Below, in pieces: positions 10,463-20,762 of a DNA stretch of 64,000 bases. A program made the translations under genes and the position numbers. Source of the stretch: Taudactylus pleione (Eukaryota > Chordata > Amphibia > Anura > Myobatrachidae); NCBI GenBank assembly GCA_031769625.1, contig JAUIMM010000702.1, forward strand, positions 5,884,001-5,948,000, read 5' to 3'. How positions within the stretch are numbered: the first letter of the stretch is position 1; the number at the start of each line of letters is the position of its first letter. The notes under the pieces were generated by a model that saw only the letters and a program-made list of their open reading frames with translations, ran no database searches and had not been told where the DNA came from.

Positions 10463-11417
10463 TGTGACCATCACCATGGGTTACGGCGATTCATCAAAGC
10501 CCCATGTCATGACTTTATGTATTTTTGTGTGCTCTGGATAAAGTGTGTGTTATAATTCTATGTTTCAGGAACAGCTGTTTGCGAGGAATTGGTACAGTAT
10601 GTCAAAGCTGGATTGCATAAGCTAACCAGGGCAAAAGGATCAAGTGACACCTAGCCTTTGAAGACAAAGCTTTCTGAATGTAATGTTTGCTCCCACACTA
10701 GGGGGCCATGATGCAAGTCCAGTACACAGCCACACTGGCTGCTAGAAGGGTCATTTGTAACACCTTTATGCTATCAGTCTTCCTATCATAAAATACCTTA
10801 AAGGTCCATATTAGTGTCAGGTCTTGTAATTGTGCTAATTTGCATCTACACAGACCCTGGGAGAATAAAGTACAGTATTTTTGAGCCTGAAAAGGGTGGT
10901 GGCTGTTGGTGGAGGGCAGGTCATAGAACTATAAGGCTCAGTAGCCCATACTGCTAGTTTTCACTCTTCTAGGGAGTAGCTGAGAGCTAAGGAGTGCTCC
11001 TTATGTTGGTCTATGGTGGTCTCCCTCCACACAGATCCCCTAAGATCTCAGCATAAGATACTTTAGGATTTTGTTACTTAATCATTTTCTTTTATCTGAA
11101 TCAATCTGTGCATTTATTACTGTATGTTTTATTTATTCACCTATTTTCCTTGTAAATTAACTCTGGAGATATTTCTCAATAAATCCTAAAACTTTATAAG
11201 CGTTATCTCTCTGCTCTAATGAATTCATGTGCCTGGAGAGGCCCATGCTATATTTGTGTAATAACTGTGAGTTTAAGAGAGATTTAAGTGTCTGGCAAAC
11301 GTAAGAGCACTATTTTAATACTCTTTGTGGTGGCAGTTTAGGTAAAACCCACATCACAACCACCCAGCTACATCAGGTTGGCATATCTGAGTTAAGGCTG
11401 GGCACGGTGTCATGACA
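10463..11417 (+). repeat. 3' LTR of inner Gmr1-like element
   Basis: Begins TGTGACCATCACC right after the purine tract AAGGAGGGAGG and ends GGTGTCATGACA. Matches the 5' LTR throughout; the next five bases GTGTC repeat the five bases before 6,436. Confidence 0.92.
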
Positions 11418-12120
11418 GTGTCTTTTTGAGCAATCCGCTGTGCCATTTCTGGGACATATTATCTCTGGGAAGTCCTTGGAGATGGATCCAGACAAGTTGA
11501 GTGCTATCCAGAATTGGCCTCAACCTAACTCCCTGAAGGCTACCCAACAGTTTTTAGGATTTTCTAACTATTACAGGAGGTTCATCTCTAATTTCTCTTC
11601 ACTGGTTGTGCCTATTACAGCACTCACAAGGAAATGAGCTAATCCTTACCACTGGACTACGGCAGCAGCCCAAGCATTCCAAAACCTGAAAACAGCTTTT
11701 TGAACTGCCCCAATTATTTACCAACCTCAGCTTGACAAACCTTTCACTCTGGGGGTGGATGCATCATTAGTGGGAGTGGGAGCAGTGCTGTCTCAAATGG
11801 CTGAAGACAGACAAAAACATCCATGTGGGTTCTTCTCACGAAAATGTTCCCTGGCCGAGAAGAATTATACTATTGGTGACCAGGAGTTACTGGCAATGCG
11901 CTTGGCACTTGAAGAATAGTGATATCTTCTGGAAGGGGCTAGATTCCCTATCACCAACATCACAGACCATAAAACCTGGTATACTTACAAACTGCTCATC
12001 GTTTAAATGCCAGACAGTCTCTCATTGGTTTCTCTTTTTCGCCGGATTCAATTTTAAACTCCAGTTTCGCCCTGGTATGCTAAACAAAAAAGCTGATGCC
12101 TTGTCTTGGTCTTTCATGAC
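11418..12120 (+). pseudogene. outer gypsy RT 3' end and RNase H
   Basis: Resumes the outer RT exactly after the inner element: GHIISGK, DKLSAIQNWP, FLGFSNYYRRFI. Then comes RNase H with LGVDASLVGVGAVLSQ, NYTIGDQELLAM and a decayed LTDH region, ending FRPGMLNKKADALS at about 12,105. In-frame stops occur near 11,637, 11,701 and 11,917 and at least one frameshift near 11,930. Confidence 0.85.
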
Positions 12121-12229
12121 CACTCAGGAGGAGGATCAATCCCAAACTTTTCCAATCCTGGACCCTCTTGTCTTTGCACCCACTCAGCTGCTGACTCCTC
12201 CACCAGGCAAGATTTTCGTTGATCCACAA

Positions 12230-13075
12230 CAGTGTAAGAGCTTACTAACACTCTTTGCTGGACACTGGTATCTTCAACACATAAAAGTTTATTCAATGAT
12301 CATACTGGTGGCCCACTGTGAAGGAACACATCCGAGAGTTTGTTTTGGCTCGTGTGAAATGTGCCCAACACAAAGTGTCTCACAGAAAAGCGGTTGGTCC
12401 ATTATGCCCCTTACCAGTTCCTGTTGCTCCATGGACCCATCTTTCTATGGAATTGATCTCAGAATTACCACGGTCCAAGGGACATAATACTGTGTGGGTT
12501 GTCATGGACTGCTTCTCTAAAATGGCTCACTTTATTCCACTGATAGTACTTTCATCTGCCCCTCAGCTGGCCAAAATATTTATTTGAGATATCTTCAGAC
12601 TACACGGTCTTCCAAGGGAGATAGTATCTGATCGGGGCATCCAGTTTGTGGCCACATTTTGGATAGCCCTATGGAACACTTGTGGAATCAAACTAAAATT
12701 CACCTCTGCTTATCACCTGCAAACAAATGGTCAAACCACAAGGGTTAATCAGGAGCTGGAGACCTTTATTAGGCTCTTTGTTTCCTCCTCTCAGGATGAC
12801 TGGGTGGACCTCTTACCTTGGGCGGAATTTTCACATAATTACAAGTACCATTCCTCTTCCAAATCTACTCCATTCTTCACTGTCTCTGGTAGGCATCCTT
12901 GAATCCCGAATTTTCAGGATTTACCTTCAGTAGAGGTTCCAGCGATAACCAGTCTGGTAGAGTTTTATTCAGTTATGTGGAAGAAAATTCATTGCTCTTT
13001 AAAACAGTCTTCAAAAAATTATAAAAAACTATGCGGACAGAAAATGCCATGCGGTTCCACTGCTGAGAGTTGGAG
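12230..13075 (+). pseudogene. integrase of outer gypsy element
   Basis: Starts in a decayed zinc-binding domain; 12,318-12,587 carries CAQHKVSHRK and the first core motif, written MELISELP, where the family normally has an aspartate (substitution of the first catalytic residue). After a stop at 12,585 the frame resumes with VSDRGIQF and QTNGQTTRVNQELE, the second aspartate and the glutamate. Continues to SGRHP at about 12,900, then decays towards the C-terminal SH3-like part. Confidence 0.83.
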
Positions 13076-13510
13076 ATAAAGTTTGGTTGTCCTCTAGGAA
13101 TATTCGGTTGAGGGTGCCGAGCATGAAATTTGCACCAAGCTTCATCGGACCTTGCCGCATCCTCAAATTAGTTAATCCAGTGGTGTACAAATTGGAATTT
13201 CCTCCACAAATGAAGATATCCAATACCTTCCATGTATCTCTTTTACGTCCTTTGGTTCTTAACCATTTTCAAGTTTCTGCTCCCAAGTTACCTCAAGTAC
13301 AGACTCAACAGGGTACTGAGTTTGAAGTTGAAAGGATCTTGGATTCCCGACATCATTTCAATGGTCTTCAATATTGCAGTGATTGAAAGGGGTATGGTCC
13401 TGAAGAAAGAGCTTGGATTAAAGCCTCTGACGTCCTTGCCCCTCAACTTCAAACCTTTCATAGGAAGTTTCCTGATAAACCTGGTGGGTGTTCAGAGCCC
13501 TTCCTGACAA
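13076..13510 (+). pseudogene. integrase C-terminus and chromodomain of outer gypsy element
   Basis: From VWLSSRNIRL through GPCRILKLVNPVVYKLEFP and FHVSLLRP this is the usual C-terminal integrase extension. It is followed by a chromodomain start (EFEVERILDSR), a stop at 13,384, and, in another frame, the chromodomain end [14 protein letters not shown] chromodomain at the integrase C-terminus is the mark of chromoviruses and is thought to guide insertion to modified histones. The frame ends just before the purine run GAGGGGG and the LTR. Confidence 0.85.
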
Positions 13511-13520
13511 GAGGGGGTAC

Positions 13521-14663
13521 TGTCGCTGTTCAGCCTAGGATCGGCCATCTCTTACCTCCATGCAGGCTTCCCCTGACTTCTCGTGAAGGCAGACATCTGG
13601 TGCGGCGGCGGGGGATGCGCTGAGAATTCTGTCTTAGGTGCTATAGGATTGCATGGGAGGCCCTGTGGTTCGGAGATGGGAGTTTTCATCATGGGCACCG
13701 CCATGACAGTCCTTTCTCATGTGACAGTAATGGTAGCTCATTCTCGGTCAGCTGATGCTGTCCTCCTATTAGCTGCTACCTGTGGGTATATATTCGGATC
13801 CAGAACTCCAGGAAGTTGCCTGAACAACGTTTGTCATTCTTAGTGTATGCTAGTTGAGTCCTCATTCCAGGTTCCCCTGAGATTACCTCTGTGTCTTCTC
13901 TAGTGCGTTTGACCATCTCTGCCGGAGTACTACCCTGTGCTATCTTCAGTGCAACAGTGCATCATTTACATCTCAGCCTGTGTGCCACTTGATATTACCA
14001 TCTCTGCCAGCGAGCCTACTCCGTGCTATCTTCAGTGCAACAGTGCGTTAAAACATCTCAGCCTGTGTGCAAACTCTGCGCTACCAATAGCGCAACAATG
14101 CGTCATAACACTTCAGCCTGTGTACAAATCCAGTGCTACCTTTAGCACAACAGTATGTCATAACATCTCTGCCTGTGTACAACTTAGCATCTCCTTCCAT
14201 AGCAACCGAGCATCTTACCACCTCTGTACAGTTTAGCATCTCCTTCCGGAGCTACAGTGTGTGATAACCACCTCTGCCTGTGTTCAATACCTAGGAGTTC
14301 TTCTTCAGCACAATAGTGCGTCTAAACACCTCTACATGTAGGTACCTCAAGTACCAATGCCTAGTGCAGCTGTGCCTCCTGGGAGGCATATTCCTCGGGC
14401 CACCATCTTTGTGTTTGTCTATTCCCACGGGGTTTGGATACCAGATCAAAGGGCAGCAACCTGCCTGCTGGGTGCAGCTAGAACCCATATCCCGATTGGT
14501 AGGGGTCACTGGTGAACACCTCCCAGTAGGTTAGACTCTGCACCATTGATAGGGTATCGTTAACGTCCAAACTTTGTGGATGAGGAGATCATACATTCAG
14601 GCCCCTCGCCTCCGATTGCTTCCCCAACCTGGGACCTCTGCTTTCTCAGTGGCAAATTTGACA
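13521..14663 (+). repeat. 3' LTR of outer gypsy element, with internal ~70-bp repeats
   Basis: Starts TGTCGCTGTTCAGCC after the purine tract and ends TTTGACA. Between about 13,915 and 14,300 it contains roughly five diverged direct repeats built on CAACAGTGCGT and CTCAGCCTGTGT. L2 LINE coding sequence begins immediately downstream, so the right end of the element is well placed. Exact last base uncertain by a few bases. Confidence 0.8.
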
Positions 14664-15725
14664 CTTCTAATGCTTCTAGATCTCTCTGCTGCATTGACAC
14701 TGTCGACCACTCTCTTCACTACAATCCCTAGGTCTTAAGGACACAGCCCTTTTTTGGTTCTCATCCTACCTATCTAATTGCTCTTTCACTGTTCATTTTT
14801 CTTATTTTGCCTCCTCTTTGCTACCTATCAGTTGGAATACCGCAAGGCTCTGTTTTAGGTCCTCTGCTTTTCTCAATCTATACCACCTCTTAGCACTCAG
14901 CTCTTTTGGATTTCAGTACGATCTGTATGCGGATGATACTCAAATCTACCTATTCTCCCGAGATTTGTCACCATAGGTATTGGTCCATGTCACTAAATGT
15001 GTTTCTGCCATTTCATCTTGGATGTCATCTCACCACCTCAAATTTAATATTTCAAAAACAGAATTAATTATATTTCCACTGGCCAATAGTAGTTACCAAC
15101 CTGATCTCTCTATCACTGTTGATAATTCGACAATCCACCCTACCCCGTAAAATCATTTTACATACACGTAATAAACATATCCAAAATTCGACCATACACA
15201 AGACACTGCAAAAACACTAATTCATGCACTCATTATTTCCAGCATTGACTGTTGCAAAAGTCTTCTTGGTGCATTGACTATTGCAACTGGTCTTCCCAAA
15301 AACAGGCTCTCACCACTACAATCCATTATGATGCTGCTGCGATGCTGATCTTCCTCACCAAACGTTCATCGTCTGCTGCTCCGCTCTGTCAGTCCCTCCA
15401 TTAGTTACCAGTTTTCTACCATATTCAATACAAAATACTTTTACTTACACATAAGGCTATTAACCAAACCACACCAGCATACATCTCCTCACTCATCTCA
15501 AAATATCTCCCAACCTGCCCAGCACAAAATATGCATCTCTCATCCCCACGCATTACTTGCTCCCACTCACGGTTATACAGGACTTTTTTGGACTGCACTC
15601 ACTCTGTGCAATGCCCTCCCATGCACAATAAGACTTTCCTCTAGTCTCCAAACCTTCAAACACTCCCTGAAACCTCACCTTTTCAGACAAGCTTATCAGA
15701 TTCCAGAATCACTCACATTACCTTC
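14664..15725 (+). pseudogene. L2-type LINE reverse transcriptase, C-terminal fragment
   Basis: Frame-shifted translation gives LLLDLSAA and DTVDHSL (motif A), VGIPQGSVLGPLLF (motif B) and DLYADDTQIYL (motif C, YADD codons at 14,926-14,937). The C-terminal region of L2-like elements follows, ending NALPCTIRLSSSLQTFKHSL near 15,660. Stops and frameshifts are frequent and a segment near 15,130-15,190 is rearranged. Probably the second half of the LINE begun at 2,575-2,940. Confidence 0.8.
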
Positions 15726-15759
15726 ATAGCTTCCATTTCTAATTACATCCCCTCTCACA

Positions 15760-16286
15760 GGGTCTCATTCAGACCCACTCGCAAGCACCTATGCGCTTGC
15801 AAGTGGGTTGATGTTGAGGCCCTGTGCATGTGCAGCGGCCGCACTGCGCGTGAGCAATCCCAGGAGCTAGAGAAATTCTCTCGCTTCAGGACACTACAAA
15901 AGGGGTGGCTGTCGATGGTGATCGACAGCTCGCCCCGTTTTGTAGGGGGGGGCTACACAAATGGAGGTGTTCCCGATGGAACGCCTGACGTTTGGGGGGG
16001 GCCCCACTGACATCACTCGTGATGTCAGTGGTGAGCTTCCGGCTCTAATAGAGCCAAAAGCTCACTGGGCTTGTGGTAGATGAGACCCTACCACAAGGGT
16101 CTCGTCGCAAGCCCCGATGGTCTCGATGGTCTTGACCATTGCGACCTTCAATCTGGCCGCTCGCTAAAGCTGTGGGTGGACACCCACAGCCTAGCAAGCA
16201 GCCAGGAGGCTGGCTCTGACCATAGAAGCATCCGCCCTCATTCAGAGCGAGTGCTCACATTTTGCGAGCGGCTCTGAATAAGGTCC
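15760..16286. mobile_element. multi-hairpin GGNCC element, copy 1 (527 bp)
   Basis: Ends GGGTCTCATTCAGA and TCTGAATAAGGTCC are imperfect inverted repeats; the 3-bp flanks are ACA on both sides (15,757-15,759 and 16,287-16,289). The interior is a row of hairpins, including TGACATCAC/GTGATGTCA, GGCTCT/AGAGCC and CTGTGGGTG/CACCCACAG. No coding sequence; the GC-rich palindromes open spurious frames on both strands. Confidence 0.85.
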
Positions 16287-16526
16287 ACAGTCCACAAATA
16301 ACCTCTGCAATCTGGCTAGACCAAAATGCAATATATAGCAACTTTCCTTGTGTATCAATGCATGTTGCCCTATAGATTGCAAGCTTGCCTCTATGTCTGT
16401 CTTTTATTACCCAGTTTAGTTCTATTAATGTTTCCAATTATGAAGCTCAATGGAATATGTTGTGCTATATAAGAAACTATTAATTAATAAAATAAACTTG
16501 AGATTGTACACCTAAATACACATATA

Positions 16527-17076
16527 GGCCCTGATTCAGAGCCGGACGCTCTGACCAGAGCGCTCGCTCTGAATCAGGGCATACCTCCATTAATATGGAG
16601 CGTCCTCCTGGACGCTCGTATAGCTGTGTGTCACCACCCACAGCATATACGAGCATGCAAAATGATGGTCGCGATGGTCTTGACCATCGCGACCATCGAA
16701 ACTGCGAGCAAAAGCCTGCGGTTGGGTTTTTCAACCACAAGGCCAGGAGTGATTTTGGCTCTATCAGAGCCAAAATCACTCCCACTGACATCACTAGTGA
16801 TGTTGGTGGGGCCGGCTTCAGACGGTAGGCGTTCCCTTGGGAACGCCTCCGTCTGGCAGGCACGCCCCCGGCACGCCCACCAAAGGGGGCATGTTGTCAG
16901 TCACCATCGACAGCACGCCCCCTTTGATGAGACACTCCGAGCGAAGGAAAGTCCTTCGCTCGTCGGGTCTCGCGCATGCGCACGACGGAGCTCCCTCTGT
17001 CGTGTGCATGCGCAGTGGGGACCATCGACCCACTTGCGAGTGGACAGCCGCTCGCGAGTGGGTCTGAATGAGGGCC
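16527..17076. mobile_element. multi-hairpin GGNCC element, copy 2 (550 bp)
   Basis: Ends GGCCCTGATTCAGAGC and GTCTGAATGAGGGCC; 3-bp flank ATA at 16,524-16,526 and 17,077-17,079. Carries the same ordered hairpins as copies at 15,760, 22,871, 49,177 and 63,500, with its own stem sequences (for example TTTTGGCTCT pairing with AGAGCCAAAA). Confidence 0.9.
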
Positions 17077-17159
17077 ATAGTTTGTTGTGAAGGTGTCTTC
17101 TTATAGTGGATGCATAGCGGTTCAGAGCAAATGCTAATTTACTGGGAGTGTAAGGGATG

Positions 17160-17853
17160 TGTCACGGCTTGACGTGAACCTGGACCCAGAGTGGAGTCGG
17201 ATGGTGTTTGAAGGCTCGCTTTTTGGTACTGGAATGCAGCCAGTCTTAGAGGGGTATGACTCATGAATGATAAGGTGTAGGTCAGGGTATACTGCGAATA
17301 AACGTAGGGCGAGGAACAGCTGAGAAGATCTTGGCGGAACTCAGAGGTCCGGGGTCGGCAGGAAACCCGTCAGGAGGTGGGTCCCAAAAGCTTGCTAGGA
17401 GTCAGGAGCTGGGCTGGTACGAGGCAAAGAGGAGAGTGCACTGGGACACACTGGAACTGCTAATGTAAGGAGCAATGGGAGCACAGAGAACTAGCTCACA
17501 GCATTGTGATAGACGTTGCACTGGCAACCAAAGGACTTCCTGACAGCCCTTTAGTACCACCAGGTGGCGCAGGATAGGTTGCTAGAGCTCTGAGGCCAGA
17601 GTGTGACCGGATTTTTCTCAAGCAGGCACCTGGCCTAGATCCAAGATGGCTGTGCCCAGCAGTGTACAGCGCGGAAGCGCCACCAGACTCACCCCCTCTC
17701 ACCTGCCTCCAGGTGGACGCCCTCAGCCTCCAGAGCCTCACTGTGCCCAGTGCCACTCTCCAGGACCCTGCACCTCCACCGGAAGCCCAGCACCAGAGCG
17801 CCTGGAGCGGTAAGGACCGCGGCCTCGGTAGCCTCTCAGCCCTGGACGTGACA
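17160..17853. repeat. candidate solo LTR
   Basis: Begins TGTCACGG and ends CGTGACA; the outer seven bases form an exact inverted repeat TGTCACG/CGTGACA. Flanks are GGATG and GGATA, a 4-of-5 match expected for gypsy target duplication. No coding sequence inside. Could also be a non-LTR repeat that happens to start TG and end CA. Confidence 0.5.
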
Positions 17854-18192
17854 GGATATGGCCACTAAGGAGCTTGAAGCTGGGAAGGGGGCTGGCAATG
17901 CAGGTCCATACCTCTTCCAAGGCACCTGTTCCCCTCTAGCTCCTGAAAGAGCAAAGCAGTAAATGTGCACAGTACACGTGCGATGGCTCTGTAGTATTCT
18001 CCACACTACTCCTTTATAGTAATACCCGCTAAATGATCACTCTTTATGCTAGGAGAGTGCATATAACATCTGGGAAAGATGTATCTGTTGGCCCACAGAA
18101 GCAGTGGGCTGTACCCAAACAGCAATCAAAGTGGTGGACCAGCTATGAGCTGATTTCTGGGAAATAAAAAAAATAAAATCATTATTTATACA

Positions 18193-18226
<34 letters not shown>
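18193..18226. repeat. TA microsatellite
   Basis: Uninterrupted alternating TA run. Confidence 0.95.
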
Positions 18227-18230
<4 letters not shown>

Positions 18231-18998
18231 GAAGCATAAATGTTATAATATTTGTAGTTTTAAAGTTCTGTATGTAAGGCTGGGTCACACTAGGACGATA
18301 TCGGCACGATTTGGCGTACCGTCACGGCAAATAGTGTAAATTGGCTAGTGTGTACGCATTTGCGCGTTCCCACTGGTCGTGTGCATGTCTTCTGGTCATC
18401 TATGCTGCACAGACAATCGGAAGATATCATTTGCGATATGGTGCCAATCGTGCAGTGTGTACGGCCAACCAGACGACCAGACGATTTGTCGTTCCAAATT
18501 GGGCAATTTTAATGTCATCATGTAGCCACTCCCATTTCTCCCACAATCCTCAGCCTCTCCAACATCGTGGGCGCTCCCTGGGGTCTTTGCAGATGTGACT
18601 TACCGATACAGACAGCTTGGGATTGTGCAGCATCGTCAGCACAGTGTTTACTTCCAGTGGTATGCATGTATGTGCATTTGTGTGTCTACATGTGGGTGCG
18701 TGCGAGCGTGTTTGCATGTGTGTGTGTTTGTGCATGCGTTGGCATTACATAAATACAACCATAATATTGTAATATATATTTTTTTTCTATTTAATAACTG
18801 TTATGGTAGCATTAAAAGCATGGCAATGGAAGGCCTATAAAACCATATATACAACATATAATCATATATAATGTCTAGTCACTAGGCAGTGATATTTTTT
18901 ATATTCTCCTTTATATCTAGTCATATTCTGAGTTATCATGCTCATCTGCTTATTTAATAGTCAAATTTGTAATAGTCATTTTGTGTCTTTCTTCACAG

Positions 18999-19280
18999 TT
19001 TCAAATGCCTTTGGAGAAAAACACAGAATGTATTAAGGACTTTATACAAGTGTATTGTGACAATGAATGTCTTTGAAAGATACAGTCCAAAGGAACACAA
19101 AAAAGTTTAATTTCCAAAAGATCCAGGGCTGGCGCTGATGACATCTATATACCTATATTATGGTATTATAATTTGATTAAATTCACCCTGGATCAAAGGG
19201 AACAAAGAACATCGCTCAACTCAATTGACCTGGGTGAAGGGGACGAGGAAGAAGATTTGGAAAATAGCTGCATGGAGATG
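18999..19280 (+). pseudogene. MADF (Myb/SANT-like) domain exon, broken
   Basis: An acceptor-like CTTTCTTCACAG precedes 18,999 and a donor GTAAGTG follows 19,280. The first part reads NTECIKDFIQVYCDNECL and then a TGA stop. After an internal deletion and shift the last part reads IYIPILWYYNL and an acidic tail GEGDEEEDLENSCMEM. This is the layout of a MADF DNA-binding domain, whose middle region is missing here. Proteins of this type accompany Harbinger transposases, and the opposing frame downstream supports that setting. A decayed host MADF gene is the alternative. Confidence 0.55.
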
Positions 19281-19357
19281 GTAAGTGATAAGATACAAAC
19301 AAAGAAACTGAAAAAAACTATCTTTTATTTTATGCAGAAAATTGTGTAAATTTTTAT

Positions 19358-19747
19358 CTAATTAATAGACTCATCTTGCCATGGCACAGCCCCCACACCA
19401 TTAAAAAATGCCATGTAGTCCTCCCTTGTCTGCTTTGCACGCGCACTGAGTGTTTGCACACTTGAAACACCAACTGATGTCCATCTGTTTTCAGCATCTG
19501 CTTGACCCACTTGATCAGGTATAAGTGTTCTAGTGGACCTTTCCTGTTGGCTTTTAGAGCTGTGTTGATTGTCTCTCACCTGAATTACCCACATTCTGGT
19601 GAAATCAGCTCCCTCCAAGGGAGGCTGGAGTGAAACCTGTGTGTTCTGCATTAGCAGCGGAGGTGTGGAATTACAGGTTTTCACATTTACACAGACCCAG
19701 CTGGAATAATCACTGGAGCACAGGAAGGGTTTCAAACTCCCACACAC
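19358..19747 (-). pseudogene. putative Harbinger transposase C-terminal fragment
   Basis: An open minus-strand frame of 129 codons ending RAKQTREDYMAFFNGVGAVPWQDESIN. An AATAAA signal lies about 35 bp past the stop. The terminal REDYMAFFNGVGAVPW wording resembles the tail of HARBI1-like transposases, but no catalytic DDE residue is covered, so the assignment leans on context (a convergent MADF exon next door). The frame is cut at its 5' side by the 19,762 repeat. Confidence 0.4.
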
Positions 19748-19761
19748 CTGATGCTCCTTGC

Positions 19762-19829
19762 CAGTGCCAGATTAAGGTCCACATGGGCCTGGAGCTGAAA
19801 TTTATGAAGGGCCTATTGTGTGCCGCTGC
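19762..19829 (+). repeat. short dispersed repeat starting CAGTGCCAGATTAAGG
   Basis: Inverted counterpart of 2,511-2,574; a weaker relative (GGGCCGGATAAGGGCCACA) occurs at 60,995-61,015. Confidence 0.6.
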
Positions 19830-20522
19830 AGGGGGAGTGTGACAAGCGCTGTGGCAGTGGGACTAATGATGTGGGGCATGCATAGTGTGTGGATGTGGTC
19901 TACACAGTGTGTGTGACTATCTCCATGGAGGGCATAGGTGGCATTTAACTTCACCCACTTAATAGTTCCACTATTACAAGAAAAAAATATTGTGAAAGAG
20001 TGTGAACTGTATGGTCTACCTTTCCTGGACTGCTACAATAGTTTAGATTAACAAGAAAAGAAAATATATCTAAATTGTTCACTGATATTGGCATACTTCT
20101 ATAAGTGTCCATCCCATATTCCTAACCACTGCAGTAAATTAATAAATGAACTGTCTATTTAGCTGTTGTTTTAAAAAAATAATGGCAACGATGGACCATG
20201 GTGACAATGGTTAACTTTTACTGCGTCTGTAGCAGGATAACAACCTGGTAGATTTGAGGTTGTTACCTTGCTGCGGACGTCATCAAAATATTGGTGATGT
20301 GGTGGCCCATAAAAATCTCTCTCCCTGGAAGGTGGGGGAAAATACAAATTTTCTATCATGCAAGAAAGGGTGTGTAAGGTGTCACGGATGCATATTTGGA
20401 GATGGGGAATACTTTTGTACATCCGCACTCTGAGAAGAAATTCAAAATCAATTATACTATTACCTGCAGGAGCAGTTATATGATCTTTTTTATTAGATGT
20501 GCTTGTGTGAGAGACAGAGGAA

Positions 20523-20525
<3 letters not shown>
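19830..20525. other. unassigned AT-rich sequence
   Basis: No motif recognised. Minus-strand frame 20,171-20,428 has no similarity that I can name and no codon-level structure. Confidence 0.4.
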
Positions 20526-20554
<29 letters not shown>

Positions 20555-20562
20555 CTGAACGA
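20526..20562. repeat. TA microsatellite
   Basis: Short alternating TA tract immediately left of a Penelope-tail scrap. Confidence 0.85.
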
Positions 20563-20742
20563 ATAGCCCGGCACTCCACCGAATGGGAAACTGGACCCGG
20601 GTGCCCTCCGTGAAACTGTAGCATCCGATAAGAAAAACAGCGGCACTATGGGTTTGTAGTAGTTAACGATATGTATTCACATAAATCCAACATTCGGGGC
20701 CGTGATGACCCTTTGTCAAGGTATACAATACACACTAAGAAT
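20563..20742 (-). mobile_element. Penelope-tail scrap with hammerhead-like hairpin
   Basis: About 180 bp of noncoding sequence. On the minus strand it contains CCTTGACAAAGGG, a loop, CCCCGAATGTTGG (plus-strand 20,688-20,721), the same order as the other hammerhead-like motifs but with a longer loop and CGAAT in place of CGAAAC. It ends against TA repeats that precede a Tc1 element. Confidence 0.45.
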
Positions 20743-20762
20743 ATATATATTATATATATATG

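Larger units (their letters stand above)
6436..11417 (+). mobile_element. inner LTR retrotransposon, Gmr1-like Ty3/gypsy, inserted in the outer one
   Basis: Two direct LTRs (6,436-7,403 and 10,463-11,417), both starting TGTGACCATC and ending in ACA, flank 3.06 kb. The 5-bp target duplication GTGTC sits at 6,431-6,435 and 11,418-11,422. Coding order is integrase, then RT, then RNase H right up to a purine tract at the 3' LTR. That order matches the deuterostome Gmr1-like group of gypsy elements. Gag, protease and the start of integrase are missing, so this copy is internally deleted. Confidence 0.88.
4878..14663 (+). mobile_element. outer Ty3/gypsy chromovirus-type LTR retrotransposon, interrupted and decayed
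   Basis: Order along the plus strand is partial 5' LTR, gag/protease remnant, RT, RNase H, integrase with a C-terminal chromodomain, purine tract and 3' LTR, the standard order for chromodomain gypsy elements. It is split at 6,435/11,418 inside RT by a second LTR element. The only sequence of the 5' LTR still matching the 3' LTR is the last ~79 bp (4,878-4,956 against 14,589-14,663, starting ATACATTCAGGCC). Multiple stops and frameshifts; not able to move on its own. Confidence 0.85.
18278..19757. mobile_element. Harbinger-type transposon remnant
   Basis: Left end GGCTGGGTCACACTAGGACGA preceded by TAA (18,275-18,277) resembles the termini of frog Harbinger elements; the other end of a related element is at 24,177. 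Inside are a MADF-like exon on plus (18,999-19,280) and a transposase-tail-like frame on minus (19,358-19,747), facing each other. Harbinger elements carry a nuclease gene and a Myb/SANT- or MADF-like DNA-binding gene, so the pairing fits. The right terminus was not found; the element seems truncated at about 19,760. Confidence 0.5.

Noticed and set aside
16480..17090. Frames up to 154 codons on both strands
   Set aside because: They lie across the hairpins of a GC-rich inverted-repeat element, overlap each other on both strands, and break in other copies.
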